From Collimonas sp. OK607 (GTDB lineage Bacteria > Pseudomonadota > Gammaproteobacteria > Burkholderiales > Burkholderiaceae_D): 64,000 bases of DNA. Positions 1-9,614 of the stretch are shown in pieces; position 1 is the stretch's first letter; the number at the start of each line of letters is the position of its first letter. The stretch covers positions 1 through 64,000 of the forward strand of contig NZ_FOKF01000023.1 in assembly GCF_900111995.1 (NCBI RefSeq), written 5' to 3'. Under the pieces are notes generated by a model. That model had not been told where the DNA came from. It was given only the letters and a program-made list of their open reading frames with translations, and ran no database searches. The position numbers and the translations under genes are program-made.

Positions 1-10
1 AATGTCTACC

Positions 11-36
11 GACCCGGCCGAAAATTCGACCGGGTC
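11..36. other. GC-rich palindrome (hairpin)
   Basis: The sequence GACCCGGCCGAAAATTCGACCGGGTC is nearly self-complementary, with GACCCGG arms closing on an A/T-rich centre. No run of T follows on the plus strand. It could be the hairpin of a terminator for a gene left of the window, or a small palindromic repeat. No gene is visible in 1-156. Confidence 0.4.
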
Positions 37-100
37 ACAAAGGCAAAACCGCAACGTTACCCAGAACGCCGTCTTAGAAAACCACTAACTTAACGGCATT

Positions 101-150
101 AGGGTCAGAGTCAAGTTTCGCGATAAAGCCTGCGAAAGTTGACTGACCCT
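101..150. repeat. REP-like palindrome, copy 1
   Basis: Imperfect inverted repeat running from AGGGTCAGAGTCAAG to CTTTCGCAGG-type arms and ending TTGACTGACCCT. Its central stretch, about 37 bases around TTTCGCGATAAAGCC, recurs exactly in inverted orientation at 14644-14709. GGGTCAGAGTCAA-type palindromes are, from general knowledge, often dispersed in proteobacterial genomes with REP-associated tyrosine transposases. No such transposase gene is in this window. The copy lies just beyond the stop of the SorC-type regulator gene, so it could also form the 3' end of that mRNA. Confidence 0.7.
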
Positions 151-156
151 ATTTAA

Positions 157-1122
157 CTAGTTGTCTTGTAGTGCGTAGCGTGCGCAGTATTCGTCCGTGA
201 TTAAGCCCGACCACCAACCCCCACGCAATACCGCCCGAATCGCTTCAGCCTTCTTGACACCACCGGCCATGCCAATCACCGGCCGTGTCGGCGGCGAAGT
301 CAGCGGCAAACTGGTGACGCGTTCTTCCAGCGGCGATGCAATCAGGCGGCCGTCGCCGGCAATCGCATGCCCGATCATCTCCCCCACCGCCCCGTATCCC
401 TGCAACTGCCTAACCTCATCAGCCGTAATAAAACCATCCTCATGCATCGGGCAACCAAGCGCAATCGTACCGACCCCGATAAAGGTCACATCCGCCTGCT
501 GCGCCAGATCCGCAACGATCCGATACACCCGATGGTTACACCACTGCCGCATATCCTCAGCACTGTCAGCCACCAGCGGCGCCGGCAAGAAAAAGAAACG
601 CGCCTGGATTTTATCGGCAGCCGTAAGCGCCACGTCATAACGGTTCGACGAACCATCGGCAGCAATCGCCCCCACCATCGAAACGATCCGATGCTGCGGC
701 CGCTCCATTTCGGTAACCGCCTCCAGCACCGCCTTCAAGGTCCGCCCCGAACCGACATTCACCACCAGCGGCGTCTCCTGCTGCAGATAGCGTTCCATCA
801 CCTCGGCCCCGACCACCGCCAGCATCTGCTGCACCCCGGCCTCGTCGACCACGTTGCCGCCCGCGCCTTCGCTCGGCACCACATGGCATTGCTCGAGGCC
901 GTAGCGCTGCTGCAATGCCGCCGCCAGTTCCAGGCAAGTCGACACCGGATGTTCAACCCGCACCTTGACCAGCCCGGATTCGCGCGCATAGGCCACCAGC
1001 CGCTGCGCCATCTGGCGCGAAATGCCAAGGTGATCGGCGATTTCGTTTTGCGTATTGCCAGCCACGTAATACATCCACGCCGCACGCGCGGCGAGATCCA
1101 GTTTTTCATTTCTTGATGCCAT
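157..1122 (-). CDS. SorC/DeoR-family sugar-responsive transcriptional regulator
   Basis: A 321-residue SorC-family regulator. An N-terminal helix-turn-helix spans about residues 22-45 (TQNEIADHLGISRQMAQRLV) and is followed by the large effector-binding domain, which contains the VNVGSGRTL loop typical of the phosphosugar/sugar-binding fold. The start at 1122 is preferred over an upstream in-frame codon because AAAAAAGGAAATCAG sits just before it. The gene is transcribed away from the polyol transporter and catabolic genes that begin at 1469, the usual position of the local regulator. It probably binds the direct repeats at 1287-1325 and responds to a polyol, ketose or its phosphate. Family is secure; the effector is inference. 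Confidence 0.9.
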   Translation of the reverse strand: MASRNEKLDLAARAAWMYYVAGNTQNEIADHLGISRQMAQRLVAYARESGLVKVRVEHPVSTCLELAAALQQRYGLEQCHVVPSEGAGGNVVDEAGVQQMLAVVGAEVMERYLQQETPLVVNVGSGRTLKAVLEAVTEMERPQHRIVSMVGAIAADGSSNRYDVALTAADKIQARFFFLPAPLVADSAEDMRQWCNHRVYRIVADLAQQADVTFIGVGTIALGCPMHEDGFITADEVRQLQGYGAVGEMIGHAIAGDGRLIASPLEERVTSLPLTSPPTRPVIGMAGGVKKAEAIRAVLRGGWWSGLITDEYCARYALQDN

Positions 1123-1258
1123 CTGATTTCCTTTTTTGCGGCATGGATCGCTCTGCACGCGCCTCCACAACATGCATCGCCAGCGTCGCAACTATCCTGT
1201 TTTTTTGGCATTCGACCCTAGAATTGTCCCAGATAGTGCAGCGCAGCAGAACAAAATC

Positions 1259-1287
1259 TTGACACGCATTGAATCATGGATGATTAT
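1259..1287 (+). promoter_or_regulatory. Candidate sigma-70 promoter of the polyol operon
   Basis: A perfect -35 hexamer TTGACA (1259-1264) is followed after 17 bases by GATTAT (1282-1287) as a four-of-six -10. This leaves a leader of about 175 bases before the binding-protein start. Direct repeats overlap and follow the -10, which fits repression by the SorC-type protein. Confidence 0.5.
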
Positions 1288-1325
1288 TTGCTCAACTAAA
1301 AGTCTTTTGCTCAATATTTGAATCA
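1287..1325 (+). promoter_or_regulatory. Candidate SorC-type operator (direct repeats)
   Basis: TTTGCTCAA occurs at 1287-1295 and again at 1306-1314. The starts are 19 bases apart, about two helical turns. A weaker copy, TTTGAATCAA, follows near 1317. The position at and just after the predicted -10 is suitable for repression. SorC-family proteins commonly act as tetramers on repeated sites. Assignment to this regulator is inference from position. Confidence 0.4.
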
Positions 1326-1468
1326 AGCATACAAAAATACAAATCAAAAGACAACGTTAAATAATTTTCCCGATGGCAACCGAGCGTTAATTGCCATCTG
1401 TGAAAGCGATAACGCGAAGCCGCGCAAGTCGGCATGGCGTATTGATCATTCCAACCATGGAGACAAAC

Positions 1469-2815
1469 ATGAAACGTCGCAGCATTCGTGCCAGTTCGCT
1501 TTCAGCCGTCCTGGCGCCGTTCAGCCTTATCTCGATAGCGATGCTCTGCAGCAGCGCCTGGGCAGCACCGACTACCGTCAACATCGCAACGATCAACAAT
1601 CCGGACATGATCGAACTGCAAAAACTCTCATCGAATTTCGAAGCAGCCAACCCCGACATCAAATTACGCTGGGTGGTACTGGAAGAAAACGTGCTGCGGC
1701 AGCGGGTTACCACCGACATCGCCACCGGCAGCGGCCAGTTCGACCTGATGACTATCGGCGCATATGAAGCGCCGATCTGGGCCAAGAAAGGCTGGCTGGC
1801 GCCGATGGAAGGCTTGCCTGCCAGCTACGACGAAGCCGACCTGATCAAGACAGTACGCGAAGGGCTGACCGAAGGCGGCAAGTTGTACGCGTTGCCGTTC
1901 TATGCCGAAAGCTCGATGACCTATTACCGCAAAGACCTGTTTGCGGAAAAGGGCTTGAAAATGCCTGAGCATCCGACGTTCCAGGATATCGCCGGTTTCG
2001 CTGAAAAGCTGACCGACAAGCAAAACGGCATCGCCGGTATCTGCTTGCGTGGCCGCGCCGGATGGGGCGAGAACATGGCGCTGGTCGGCACCATGGTGAA
2101 CACTTTCGGCGCCCGCTGGTTCGATGAAAAATGGCAGCCGCAACTCAATTCTCCCGAGTGGAAAAATGCGGTCACCACCTATGTCGACCTGCTGCGCAAA
2201 TACGGTCCCGCTGGCGCCACCTCCAACGGCTTCAACGAAAACCTAGTGCTGTTCTCCAGCGGAAAATGCAGCATGTGGATCGACGCTACGGTGGCAGCCG
2301 GCATGATCTACAGCAGCAAGGAATCGAAGGTAGTCGGCAAGGTCGCGTTTGCGCCATCACCGGTGGCAGTCACGCCTAAAGGCTCGCACTGGTTGTGGAT
2401 CTGGTCGCTAGCGATTCCGAAATCGTCGAAATCGCAGGACGCCGCCAAGAAATTTGCCGCCTGGGCGACTTCCAAGGAATACGTGCAGCTGGTAGCCAAG
2501 GAAAAAGACTGGGGCCTGGTACCTCCTGGCACCCGCATGTCGACTTATGCCTCGCCCGAATACAAAAAGGCGGCGCCGTATTCCGACTTCGTGCTGAACG
2601 CGATCCAGTCGGCCGACACCAAAGATGCGACCTTGCAAAAAGTGCCTTACACCGGCATCCAGTTCGTGACGATTCCCGAGTTCCAATCGCTGGGCACGGT
2701 AGTCGGCCAGGCAATTGCCGGCGCACTGGCGGGCAAGTCGACCGTCGAAGCCGCATTGCAGACATCGCAGGCGCAAGCAGACCGGGTGATGCGTCAAGGA
2801 CGCTACATCAAGTAA
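1469..2815 (+). CDS. Polyol ABC transporter, periplasmic substrate-binding protein (SmoE/MtlE-like)
   Basis: A 448-residue extracellular solute-binding protein of the family 1 sugar type. A Sec signal peptide with a hydrophobic core (ALSLISIAMLC-like region, residues 12-28) ends in the cleavage-like motif SSAWA-AP at about residue 32. The length matches sorbitol/mannitol-binding proteins (about 435-450). The start at 1469 is chosen because GGAGAC precedes it by a normal spacing; earlier in-frame codons would put residues before the signal peptide. It is first in the operon and should deliver a polyol to the two permeases downstream. A stem-loop (2836-2862) lies between it and the first permease. 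Confidence 0.9.
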   Translation: MKRRSIRASSLSAVLAPFSLISIAMLCSSAWAAPTTVNIATINNPDMIELQKLSSNFEAANPDIKLRWVVLEENVLRQRVTTDIATGSGQFDLMTIGAYEAPIWAKKGWLAPMEGLPASYDEADLIKTVREGLTEGGKLYALPFYAESSMTYYRKDLFAEKGLKMPEHPTFQDIAGFAEKLTDKQNGIAGICLRGRAGWGENMALVGTMVNTFGARWFDEKWQPQLNSPEWKNAVTTYVDLLRKYGPAGATSNGFNENLVLFSSGKCSMWIDATVAAGMIYSSKESKVVGKVAFAPSPVAVTPKGSHWLWIWSLAIPKSSKSQDAAKKFAAWATSKEYVQLVAKEKDWGLVPPGTRMSTYASPEYKKAAPYSDFVLNAIQSADTKDATLQKVPYTGIQFVTIPEFQSLGTVVGQAIAGALAGKSTVEAALQTSQAQADRVMRQGRYIK

Positions 2816-2835
2816 TACGCTGTTGGTAATGCTCC

Positions 2836-2862
2836 GTAGGGTGGGCACCTTGTGTCCACCCT
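2836..2862 (+). repeat. GTAGGGTGGGC-family stem-loop between binding protein and permease
   Basis: AGGGTGGGCAC and GTGTCCACCCT form an 11-base stem with a single G-T wobble and a 3-base loop. The element shares its GTAGGGTGGGC arm with 37333-37423. A stable hairpin just after a binding-protein gene can protect its 3' mRNA end and raise its expression relative to the permeases. No T-run follows, so full termination is unlikely. Confidence 0.6.
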
Positions 2863-2906
2863 GGCCATCCGTCTATCGGCGCGCAAAACGTAAAAGGTAA
2901 TTCATC

Positions 2907-3836
2907 ATGTCGACTCCTTCCGCCCAGATCGCAAACGCGGCCGTACCGGTGCGGCCAAACGCCAGCAAATTCAAGCCGGTACGGCTGCTGCAAACGCCTT
3001 CGGTTTTCTTGTTGCTGCTGTGGATGATAGTGCCGCTGGCAATGACACTGTACTTCTCTGTCATCCGCTATAACTTGATGATGCCGGATGTAACCGGTTT
3101 TGTCGGGCTGGACAATTATGCCTTCCTGCTAAACGATCCGGCGTTCTGGCCGTCGATCCTGAATACAATGGTGCTGATCGGCTCGGTGCTGGTCATCAGC
3201 GTAGTCTCGGGCACGCTGCTGGCGGTACTGTTCGACCAGCCGTTTTTCGGCCGCGGCATCGCCCGCCTGCTGGTGATCGGGCCGTTCTTCGTGATGCCTA
3301 CCGTTGCCGCCCTGATCTGGAAAAACATGATCCTGCACCCGGTGTACGGCCTGTTGGCGTGGGCCATGCGCCTGCTCGGCCTGGAGCCGATCGACTGGCT
3401 GGCCGAATATCCGATGCTGTCGGTGATCATGATCGTCGCCTGGCAATGGATTCCATTCGCCTTCCTGATCCTGCTGACGGCGCTGCAATCGCTGGATATG
3501 GAACAGAAAGAAGCGGCGCAACTGGATGGCGCCGGACCGATCCGGGTGTTCTGGTATGTGGTGCTGCCCCATCTCAAGCGGGCGATCACCGTTGTCATCA
3601 TGATCGAAACCATTTTCCTGTTATCGATCTTCGCCGAAATTTTCACTACCACCGCCGGCGGTCCTGGCACTGCGACCACTAACCTGGCTTACCTGGTGTA
3701 TTCGATCGGCTTGCAGCAGTTCGACATCGGCATCGCTTCGGCCGGCGGCATCATCGCCGTGATACTGGCCAATATTGTGTCGTTCTTCCTGGTACGGATG
3801 ATGGCCAAGAACCTGAAAGGAGCGAACGAAAAATGA
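2907..3836 (+). CDS. Polyol ABC transporter permease 1 (SmoF/MtlF-like)
   Basis: A 309-residue inner-membrane permease with six predicted transmembrane segments and a cytoplasmic N-terminal tail of about 30 residues. The EAA loop that docks on the ATPase is clear (KEAAQLDGAGPIRVFW), placing it in the MalF-like group of sugar permeases. It follows the binding-protein gene after a hairpin-containing gap. Its stop overlaps the start of the second permease by four bases (ATGA), indicating translational coupling. Substrate is inferred from the dehydrogenase and kinase downstream. Confidence 0.92.
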   Translation: MSTPSAQIANAAVPVRPNASKFKPVRLLQTPSVFLLLLWMIVPLAMTLYFSVIRYNLMMPDVTGFVGLDNYAFLLNDPAFWPSILNTMVLIGSVLVISVVSGTLLAVLFDQPFFGRGIARLLVIGPFFVMPTVAALIWKNMILHPVYGLLAWAMRLLGLEPIDWLAEYPMLSVIMIVAWQWIPFAFLILLTALQSLDMEQKEAAQLDGAGPIRVFWYVVLPHLKRAITVVIMIETIFLLSIFAEIFTTTAGGPGTATTNLAYLVYSIGLQQFDIGIASAGGIIAVILANIVSFFLVRMMAKNLKGANEK

Positions 3837-4648
3837 ACGCCAAAAATAAAAACCGGCTGTGGCTGGGACTGGTAGCGTGGGCTTGCGCCATCATCCTGTT
3901 TTTTCCAATCTTCTGGGTTGCGATCACCGCCTTCAAGACCGAACACCAAGCCTACGTGCCGACCTTGATTTTCTGGCCGACGCTGGAAAGCTTCCATGAA
4001 GTGATGGCGCGCAGTAACTACATGGACTTTGTCGTGAATTCACTGATCGTCTCGCTGGGTTCTACCGCGCTGGCATTGCTGATCGCGGTGCCGGCGGCGT
4101 ATGCGATGGCATTTTTCCCCACCGCCCGTACCCAGAAACTGTTGCTGTGGATGCTGTCGACCAAGATGATGCCTGCGGTTGGCGTGCTGATCCCGATTTA
4201 TCTGCTAGCCAAGAATACCGGCCTGCTCGATACGGTAACCGGGTTGACCATCATCTACACTTTGATCAACTTGCCGATTGCGGTCTGGATGGCGTTCACC
4301 TACTTCAACGACGTACCAAAGGAAATCCTCGAAGCGGCACGAATCGATGGCGCCAACGCCTGGCAGGAAATGGCGTACCTGCTGCTGCCGACCTCCATGC
4401 CGGGACTGGTCTCGACTGGCCTGCTGCTGATTATCCTGTCATGGAACGAGGCATTCTGGAGCATCAACCTGACCAGCGTCAGCGGTGCGCCGCTTACCGT
4501 ATTCATCGCCTCTTACTCGAATCCGGAGGGTCTGTTCTGGGCCAAGCTGTCAGCCGCTTCGCTGCTGGCGATCGCACCGATCATGGTGCTCGGCTGGCTG
4601 GCGCAAAAGCAACTGGTGCGCGGCCTTACCTTTGGCGCGGTGAAATGA
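3833..4648 (+). CDS. Polyol ABC transporter permease 2 (SmoG/MtlG-like)
   Basis: A 271-residue MalG-type permease with about six membrane helices. The EAA motif reads LEAARIDGANAWQEM near residue 165. It forms the heterodimeric channel with the preceding permease. Start and stop both overlap their neighbours in ATGA arrangements, so permease 1, permease 2 and the HAD gene are translated as a coupled block. Length is normal for the family. Confidence 0.92.
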   Translation: MNAKNKNRLWLGLVAWACAIILFFPIFWVAITAFKTEHQAYVPTLIFWPTLESFHEVMARSNYMDFVVNSLIVSLGSTALALLIAVPAAYAMAFFPTARTQKLLLWMLSTKMMPAVGVLIPIYLLAKNTGLLDTVTGLTIIYTLINLPIAVWMAFTYFNDVPKEILEAARIDGANAWQEMAYLLLPTSMPGLVSTGLLLIILSWNEAFWSINLTSVSGAPLTVFIASYSNPEGLFWAKLSAASLLAIAPIMVLGWLAQKQLVRGLTFGAVK

Positions 4649-5364
4649 CGGATTCAATGGATAAAGCGATGACTACCCATATCAGCCACCTCATCTGCGA
4701 TTGCGACGGCGTTTTGCTGGATAGCGAAAGCATCGCCCTCAGTGTGTTGCATCGCCAGCTGACGCCGTATTTGTCGTCTTCGCCATCAATGCAGCATGCC
4801 GGCCCCGCATTGCATAGCGCAATTGCAGAACGGCTGGGAATGATGACCGATCAGTTGCTGGATGAAGTCAATCGCGAGTTCAAGTTAGAGCTGGCGCCGG
4901 CGGACTATAGCGCGATCAACCTGTTTGTCAGCCGTGCGTGCAGCGAGGAAGTCAATCCTGTGCCCGGTGTCAGGCAGGCGCTGGCAGCAATCCCGTTGCC
5001 CAAGGCGGTGGCCAGCAACAGTAGCCTGGATCGTATCCGCGCGGGCTTGCATCACTGTGATTTGCTGGAGCAATTCGAAGGCCACATCCATAGCGGCCAT
5101 GAAATCGGCAGTCCCAAACCGGCGCCCGATGTCTACCTGGCCGCAGCTGCCGGCTTTGGCGTATCGCCACAACAATGCATCGCGATTGACGACAGCGTCA
5201 CCGGCGTCCGTTCCGCAGTAGCCGCCGGCATCCGCGTCATCGGTTTCATCGGTGTAGCGCACGATCGCAAACGCGCCGGCGCAAGATTGCTGGCAGCCGG
5301 CGCCGAACGGATATTCGACGACATGCAACAGCTGGCGGAACTGCTCGGCAGACAGACGGCGTAG
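4645..5364 (+). CDS. HAD-superfamily phosphatase in the polyol operon
   Basis: A 239-residue haloacid-dehalogenase-fold hydrolase. Motif I is DCDGVLLDS with nucleophile Asp19 and acid/base Asp21. Motif II is the serine in ASNSSLDRI, motif III the lysine in [10 protein letters not shown], and motif [10 protein letters not shown]. The cap inserted after motif I is alpha-helical, as in beta-phosphoglucomutase/sugar-phosphatase subfamilies. The start at 4645 overlaps the permease stop (ATGA); a much longer upstream open frame is only a shadow of the permease. It may dephosphorylate a toxic or misphosphorylated polyol or ketose phosphate. That role is inferred from context; the substrate is unknown. 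Confidence 0.85.
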   Translation: MTDSMDKAMTTHISHLICDCDGVLLDSESIALSVLHRQLTPYLSSSPSMQHAGPALHSAIAERLGMMTDQLLDEVNREFKLELAPADYSAINLFVSRACSEEVNPVPGVRQALAAIPLPKAVASNSSLDRIRAGLHHCDLLEQFEGHIHSGHEIGSPKPAPDVYLAAAAGFGVSPQQCIAIDDSVTGVRSAVAAGIRVIGFIGVAHDRKRAGARLLAAGAERIFDDMQQLAELLGRQTA

Positions 5365-5441
5365 TTCCACGCATTTACATTGAATCGCCGCCATCCGTAA
5401 TCCAAGGCGGCGATCTACGAAGAAAACAGAAGGAGACCATC

Positions 5442-6596
5442 ATGGCAGGCGTAACGATCAGAAATCTCATCAAGAGCTACGACGATAATGAAGTCATGCG
5501 CGACATCAATCTCGACATCGAAGACGGCGAATTCGTCGTCTTCGTCGGTCCCAGCGGCTGTGGTAAATCCACTTTACTGCGCATGATCGCCGGCCTGGAA
5601 GATATCAGCAGCGGCGACCTGTTCATCGGCGACGCCCGCATGAACGATGTGCCGCCAGCCAAGCGCGGCATTGCGATGGTGTTCCAGTCTTATGCCCTGT
5701 ATCCGCACATGACGCTGTATGACAACATGGCTTTCGGCCTCAAGATCGCCGGCAAGTCGAAGCAAGAGATCGACACCGCAGTGCAACGTGCGGCCAAGAC
5801 ATTGCACATCGATCATTTGCTGGATCGCAAGCCGAAGGCTTTGTCAGGCGGCCAGCGCCAGCGGGTGGCAATCGGCCGCGCCATTACGCGCGAGCCGAGC
5901 GTGTTCTTGTTCGACGAGCCTTTGTCGAACCTGGATTCCGCCCTGCGGGTCAAGATGCGCCTTGAATTTTCACGGTTGCACGACCAGCTCAAGACCACCA
6001 TGATCTACGTCACTCACGACCAGATCGAAGCCATGACGCTAGCCGACAAGATCGTAGTGCTGTCAGCTGGCCGGGTCGAGCAAGTCGGTTCGCCGCAGCA
6101 GCTCTATCATCATCCGGCGAATCGGTTTGTGGCAGGTTTCATCGGCTCGCCAAAAATGAATTTCATCGATGGCAAAGTAGCTGCCATCGCCAATAACGGT
6201 GTGCTGGTTGAACTGGCCAGCGGCGGCAGGCAATCGGTTGCGGTCGACGGCAGCAGCTTGCAGATCGGCGCCCCTGTCAGCATCGGCGTGCGCGCGGAGC
6301 ACCTGATGCTTGATCCGCACAATCCGATGCTGAAGGCAAAATTCACGGTGCTGGAAGCACTCGGCGATTTTTCCTATCTGTACGCCGACTCCGCACTGTC
6401 CGAAGAACCACTGGTGCTGCGTGTGGCCGATACTGTGAGCATGCAGCGCGGCAGCGAAATCGGCGTGTCTGCCGATCCGCAGCGCTGCCACCTGTTCGAT
6501 CAAAGCGGCCGCGCCCTGCGCCGGCTGGATTCGACGGTCTCCGCTCCGCACGCGGCGACGGACCAGGCACAACAAGCTGCTTCGCAGACGGCATAA
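5442..6596 (+). CDS. Polyol ABC transporter ATPase (SmoK/MtlK/MalK-like)
   Basis: A 384-residue ATPase. Walker A is GPSGCGKST at residues 36-44, the signature LSGGQRQR at about 134-141 and Walker B FLFDEP at 155-160. The C-terminal 140 residues form the TOBE/regulatory domain typical of MalK-type proteins. A strong GAAGGAG ribosome site precedes the ATG. It energises the two permeases. Its position after the HAD gene keeps all transporter parts in one operon. Confidence 0.95.
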   Translation: MAGVTIRNLIKSYDDNEVMRDINLDIEDGEFVVFVGPSGCGKSTLLRMIAGLEDISSGDLFIGDARMNDVPPAKRGIAMVFQSYALYPHMTLYDNMAFGLKIAGKSKQEIDTAVQRAAKTLHIDHLLDRKPKALSGGQRQRVAIGRAITREPSVFLFDEPLSNLDSALRVKMRLEFSRLHDQLKTTMIYVTHDQIEAMTLADKIVVLSAGRVEQVGSPQQLYHHPANRFVAGFIGSPKMNFIDGKVAAIANNGVLVELASGGRQSVAVDGSSLQIGAPVSIGVRAEHLMLDPHNPMLKAKFTVLEALGDFSYLYADSALSEEPLVLRVADTVSMQRGSEIGVSADPQRCHLFDQSGRALRRLDSTVSAPHAATDQAQQAASQTA

Positions 6597-6620
6597 AATT
6601 TTATTTATTCAGGACACACC

Positions 6621-8027
6621 ATGCAAGTCACTTCCTCCGCTTCCGTTGCTGAGCCTTCCGACAACATCTGGCTGCACATCGGTGCAGGTTCTTTCCACCG
6701 CGCGCATCAGGCCGTCTATCTGCATCATCTGATGGAAGCCGGAGACACCGGCTGGTCACTCGCACTGGCCAATATCCGCGATGACATGACACCGTTGCTG
6801 GACGCACTGGAGCGCCAGGGCGGCGTATATACGCTAGAAACCGTGACGCCGGGCGGTGTCCGTAATTACGAAACGATCCGATCTATCAAGACCATCGTCC
6901 CCTGGGATGCAGCACTGCTTGAATTGACAAGCTGCGGCGCAAAAAGCGCCACCAGAATAATTTCATTCACCGTCACCGAAGGTGGCTATTATCTTGATCA
7001 CCATCACCGCCTGGACAGCAGCAATCCCGATCTTGCCGCCGACCTGCAAGGCGAACTGAATACGATCTATGGCGCGCTGACGGCCATCCTGCGCGCGCGC
7101 GCCGCTGCCAACGGCGGTCCGGTCACCCTGCTCAACTGCGACAACCTGCGTCACAACGGCGAACGCTTTCACGACGGCTTGTTGCAATTTCTGGCATTAC
7201 GCGGAGAGACCGCTCTGCAGCAATGGGTGGCAGAACACATCAGCAGCCCCAATTCCATGGTCGATCGCATCACGCCGCGCCCCACTGAAGAAGTCCGGAC
7301 GCGCGTGGCGCAAGCCTGCGGCCAGGCCGACCCCTGCGCGCTGATGGCCGAGTCATTTATCCAATGGGTGATTGAAGACAATTTTGTCGCCGGACGTCCG
7401 CCTCTGGAAAAAGTCGGCGTCGAAATGGTGCAGTCGGTGCTGCCTTATGAAGAAGCCAAGATCCGCATACTCAACGCCACTCACAGTTGCATCGCGTGGG
7501 CCGGCACGTTGGTCGGACTAAACTATATCCATGAAGGTTGCGCGCGGGCTGACATCCGCAAAATGGCTTACGACTATGTCACGCAAGACGTCATTCCGTG
7601 CCTGACGCCGAGCCCGCTCAACCTGGCGGAGTATCGCGACGTTGTGCTGGAACGCTTTGGCAATCCGAATATCCAGGACAGTAATCAGCGGGTTGCCGCC
7701 GACGGCTTCTCGAAGATTCCCGGCTTCATCGTGCCGACTCTACAAGAATGTATTGAGCGTGGCGTCGTGCCGCATGCCACCCTCGTCCTGCCGGCGCTAT
7801 TCTTCCTGTTCTTGCAACGCTGGGCCAAGGATGAATTACCCTATGTCTATCAGGATGGCGTCTTCGACGAAACAGCCACCCGCACCATGCTAAACAGCGC
7901 CGATCCGGTCCGCGCCTATTGCGCCGATCCCGCCTTATGGGGCACACTAGCTGGCAGCTTGCAACTTGAAGTGCCACTGCATGAAGCACTGGTCCATGTA
8001 CAGAATTGGCTCGCCCTGCAGACCTGA
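6621..8027 (+). CDS. Mannitol dehydrogenase family polyol 2-dehydrogenase
   Basis: A 468-residue member of the long-chain polyol-specific dehydrogenases, which oxidise mannitol, D-arabitol or related polyols to 2-ketoses with NAD. The N-terminal nucleotide-binding stretch [16 protein letters not shown] begins near residue 20. The family catalytic triad spacing K-x4-N-x2-H is present as Lys280, Asn285 and His288 ([10 protein letters not shown]). The xylulokinase that follows, and the absence of a fructokinase, favour D-arabitol to D-xylulose over mannitol to fructose. That substrate choice is inference. Confidence 0.93.
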   Translation: MQVTSSASVAEPSDNIWLHIGAGSFHRAHQAVYLHHLMEAGDTGWSLALANIRDDMTPLLDALERQGGVYTLETVTPGGVRNYETIRSIKTIVPWDAALLELTSCGAKSATRIISFTVTEGGYYLDHHHRLDSSNPDLAADLQGELNTIYGALTAILRARAAANGGPVTLLNCDNLRHNGERFHDGLLQFLALRGETALQQWVAEHISSPNSMVDRITPRPTEEVRTRVAQACGQADPCALMAESFIQWVIEDNFVAGRPPLEKVGVEMVQSVLPYEEAKIRILNATHSCIAWAGTLVGLNYIHEGCARADIRKMAYDYVTQDVIPCLTPSPLNLAEYRDVVLERFGNPNIQDSNQRVAADGFSKIPGFIVPTLQECIERGVVPHATLVLPALFFLFLQRWAKDELPYVYQDGVFDETATRTMLNSADPVRAYCADPALWGTLAGSLQLEVPLHEALVHVQNWLALQT

Positions 8028-8094
8028 CGGCATGCCGGACTTGCAACATCTGTTACCGCAACAACCATGCATAAAAATACAATAGGATGGAGAT

Positions 8095-9585
8095 ATGTAT
8101 CTCGGCATCGACTTGGGCACTTCGGAAGTCAAGATAGTTTTGATGGATCAGGCTGGCAATTTGCTGGCCGATGCCGGCACCGCATTAACCGTGTCCCGCC
8201 CGCAACCACGCTGGTCGGAACAAGACCCTGAACAATGGTGGCAGGCTACCTGTGAAGCCATCGCTAAACTACGCGCAAAAGCACCGGCGCAGTTTCGCGC
8301 TGTGCGCGCCATCGGCCTGTCTGGCCAGATGCACGGTGCTGTGCTGCTCGGCGCACAAGATCGCGTCTTGCGTCCGGCGATCCTTTGGAACGACTTGCGC
8401 AGCATCAGCGAATGCGCCGAACTGACCGAACTGGCGCCGCAATTGCATCAGATCGCCGGCAACCTGGCCATGCCAGGTTTTACCGCTCCCAAACTGCTAT
8501 GGCTGGCGCGTCACGAACCGGAAATATTTGCCGCCATGCAGATGGTACTGCTGCCGAAAGACTGGCTGCGCCTGAAAATGACCGGCAACAAGGTATCCGA
8601 ACCATCCGATGCCGCCGGCACCCTGTGGCTCGATGTCGCCAAACGCGACTGGTCGGATGCATTGCTGGCAGCGACCGGCATGCGCCGCTCGCACATGCCG
8701 CGCCTGGTGGAAGGTGGAGAATCATCCGGCACGTTGTTGCCTGAAGTGGCAGATGCCTGGGGCTTATCGCCAGAAGTCATCGTGGCCGGCGGTGGCGGCG
8801 ACGGCGCCGCCAGTGCGGTAGGTATCGGCGCGGTGAACCCCGGCGATGGTTTTGTCTCGCTCGGCACCTCCGGCGTACTGTTCGTCGTCAATGACCGCTT
8901 CCGCCCCAATCCAGCCCAGGCCGTGCACGCCTTCTGCCACGCCCTGCCCGGCCGCTGGCACCAGATGAGCGTGATGCTGTCGGCCGCCAGCTGCCTGCGC
9001 TGGTTCTGCCGACTGGTCAGTGTCGACGAGGCCACATTGCTGAGCGAAATCACCGAGCTTGATTCAGCCGCGCTGGAAAACGCACCGCTATTCCTGCCCT
9101 ACTTGTCCGGCGAACGCACGCCTCACAACGATCCCTATGCACAAGGCGTATTCCATGGCCTGTCGCACGCGCACGGCCGCGCCGCGCTCGGTTATGCCGT
9201 GATCGAAGGCGTCACCTTCGGCATGGCCGACGGCCTCGCCGCCCTGCACACTGCCGGCACTGAAGTCACCGAATTATCACTGGTTGGCGGCGGTTCACGT
9301 AGCCCGTACTGGGCGCAACTTATTGCTGATGCGCTGAATGTACGCATGGTGACCCACGTCGGCAGCGAAACCGGCGGTGCACTGGGCGCGGCTCGCCTGG
9401 CGTGGCTGGCCGCTAACGACCAGCCGGGCAAGGAAGCCGTCATCTGCGCAAAACCGCCATTACGGGAGGCATTTACTCCAAACCCGCAACGCCATGCAGC
9501 GCTGCAGCCGCGGCTGGCGGCGTTCCGTGAGATTTACCGGTGTCGTCCTGAACGGAGCGTAGATGCCAGCCATACTGGACATTGA
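8095..9585 (+). CDS. xylB: Xylulokinase (FGGY family)
   Basis: A 496-residue FGGY carbohydrate kinase. The N-terminal phosphate loop is LGIDLGTSEVK and the second nucleotide-binding motif is SLGTSGVLFVV near residue 258. The sequence GQMHGAVLL near residue 78 is characteristic of xylulokinases. It phosphorylates D-xylulose to xylulose 5-phosphate for the pentose phosphate pathway, completing the route from an imported pentitol. A GGATGGAGAT site precedes the start. It is the last gene of the operon; no clear terminator is seen before the tRNA gene. Confidence 0.93.
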   Translation: MYLGIDLGTSEVKIVLMDQAGNLLADAGTALTVSRPQPRWSEQDPEQWWQATCEAIAKLRAKAPAQFRAVRAIGLSGQMHGAVLLGAQDRVLRPAILWNDLRSISECAELTELAPQLHQIAGNLAMPGFTAPKLLWLARHEPEIFAAMQMVLLPKDWLRLKMTGNKVSEPSDAAGTLWLDVAKRDWSDALLAATGMRRSHMPRLVEGGESSGTLLPEVADAWGLSPEVIVAGGGGDGAASAVGIGAVNPGDGFVSLGTSGVLFVVNDRFRPNPAQAVHAFCHALPGRWHQMSVMLSAASCLRWFCRLVSVDEATLLSEITELDSAALENAPLFLPYLSGERTPHNDPYAQGVFHGLSHAHGRAALGYAVIEGVTFGMADGLAALHTAGTEVTELSLVGGGSRSPYWAQLIADALNVRMVTHVGSETGGALGAARLAWLAANDQPGKEAVICAKPPLREAFTPNPQRHAALQPRLAAFREIYRCRPERSVDASHTGH

Positions 9586-9614
9586 ATAGCTTTAATTTGT
9601 CGATTAATTGCTGC

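Larger units (their letters stand above)
1123..1468. other. Divergent intergenic region of the polyol locus
   Basis: 346 bases between the SorC-type regulator and the binding-protein gene. It holds a candidate promoter (1259-1287) and direct repeats (1287-1325) reading toward the transporter. The rest is A/T-rich and shows no convincing coding sequence. Short open frames here lack ribosome binding sites. Confidence 0.6.

Noticed and set aside
4147-4644. N-terminal extension of the HAD gene
   Set aside because: The upstream frame overlaps the permease and encodes no conserved residues; the HAD domain begins after 4645.
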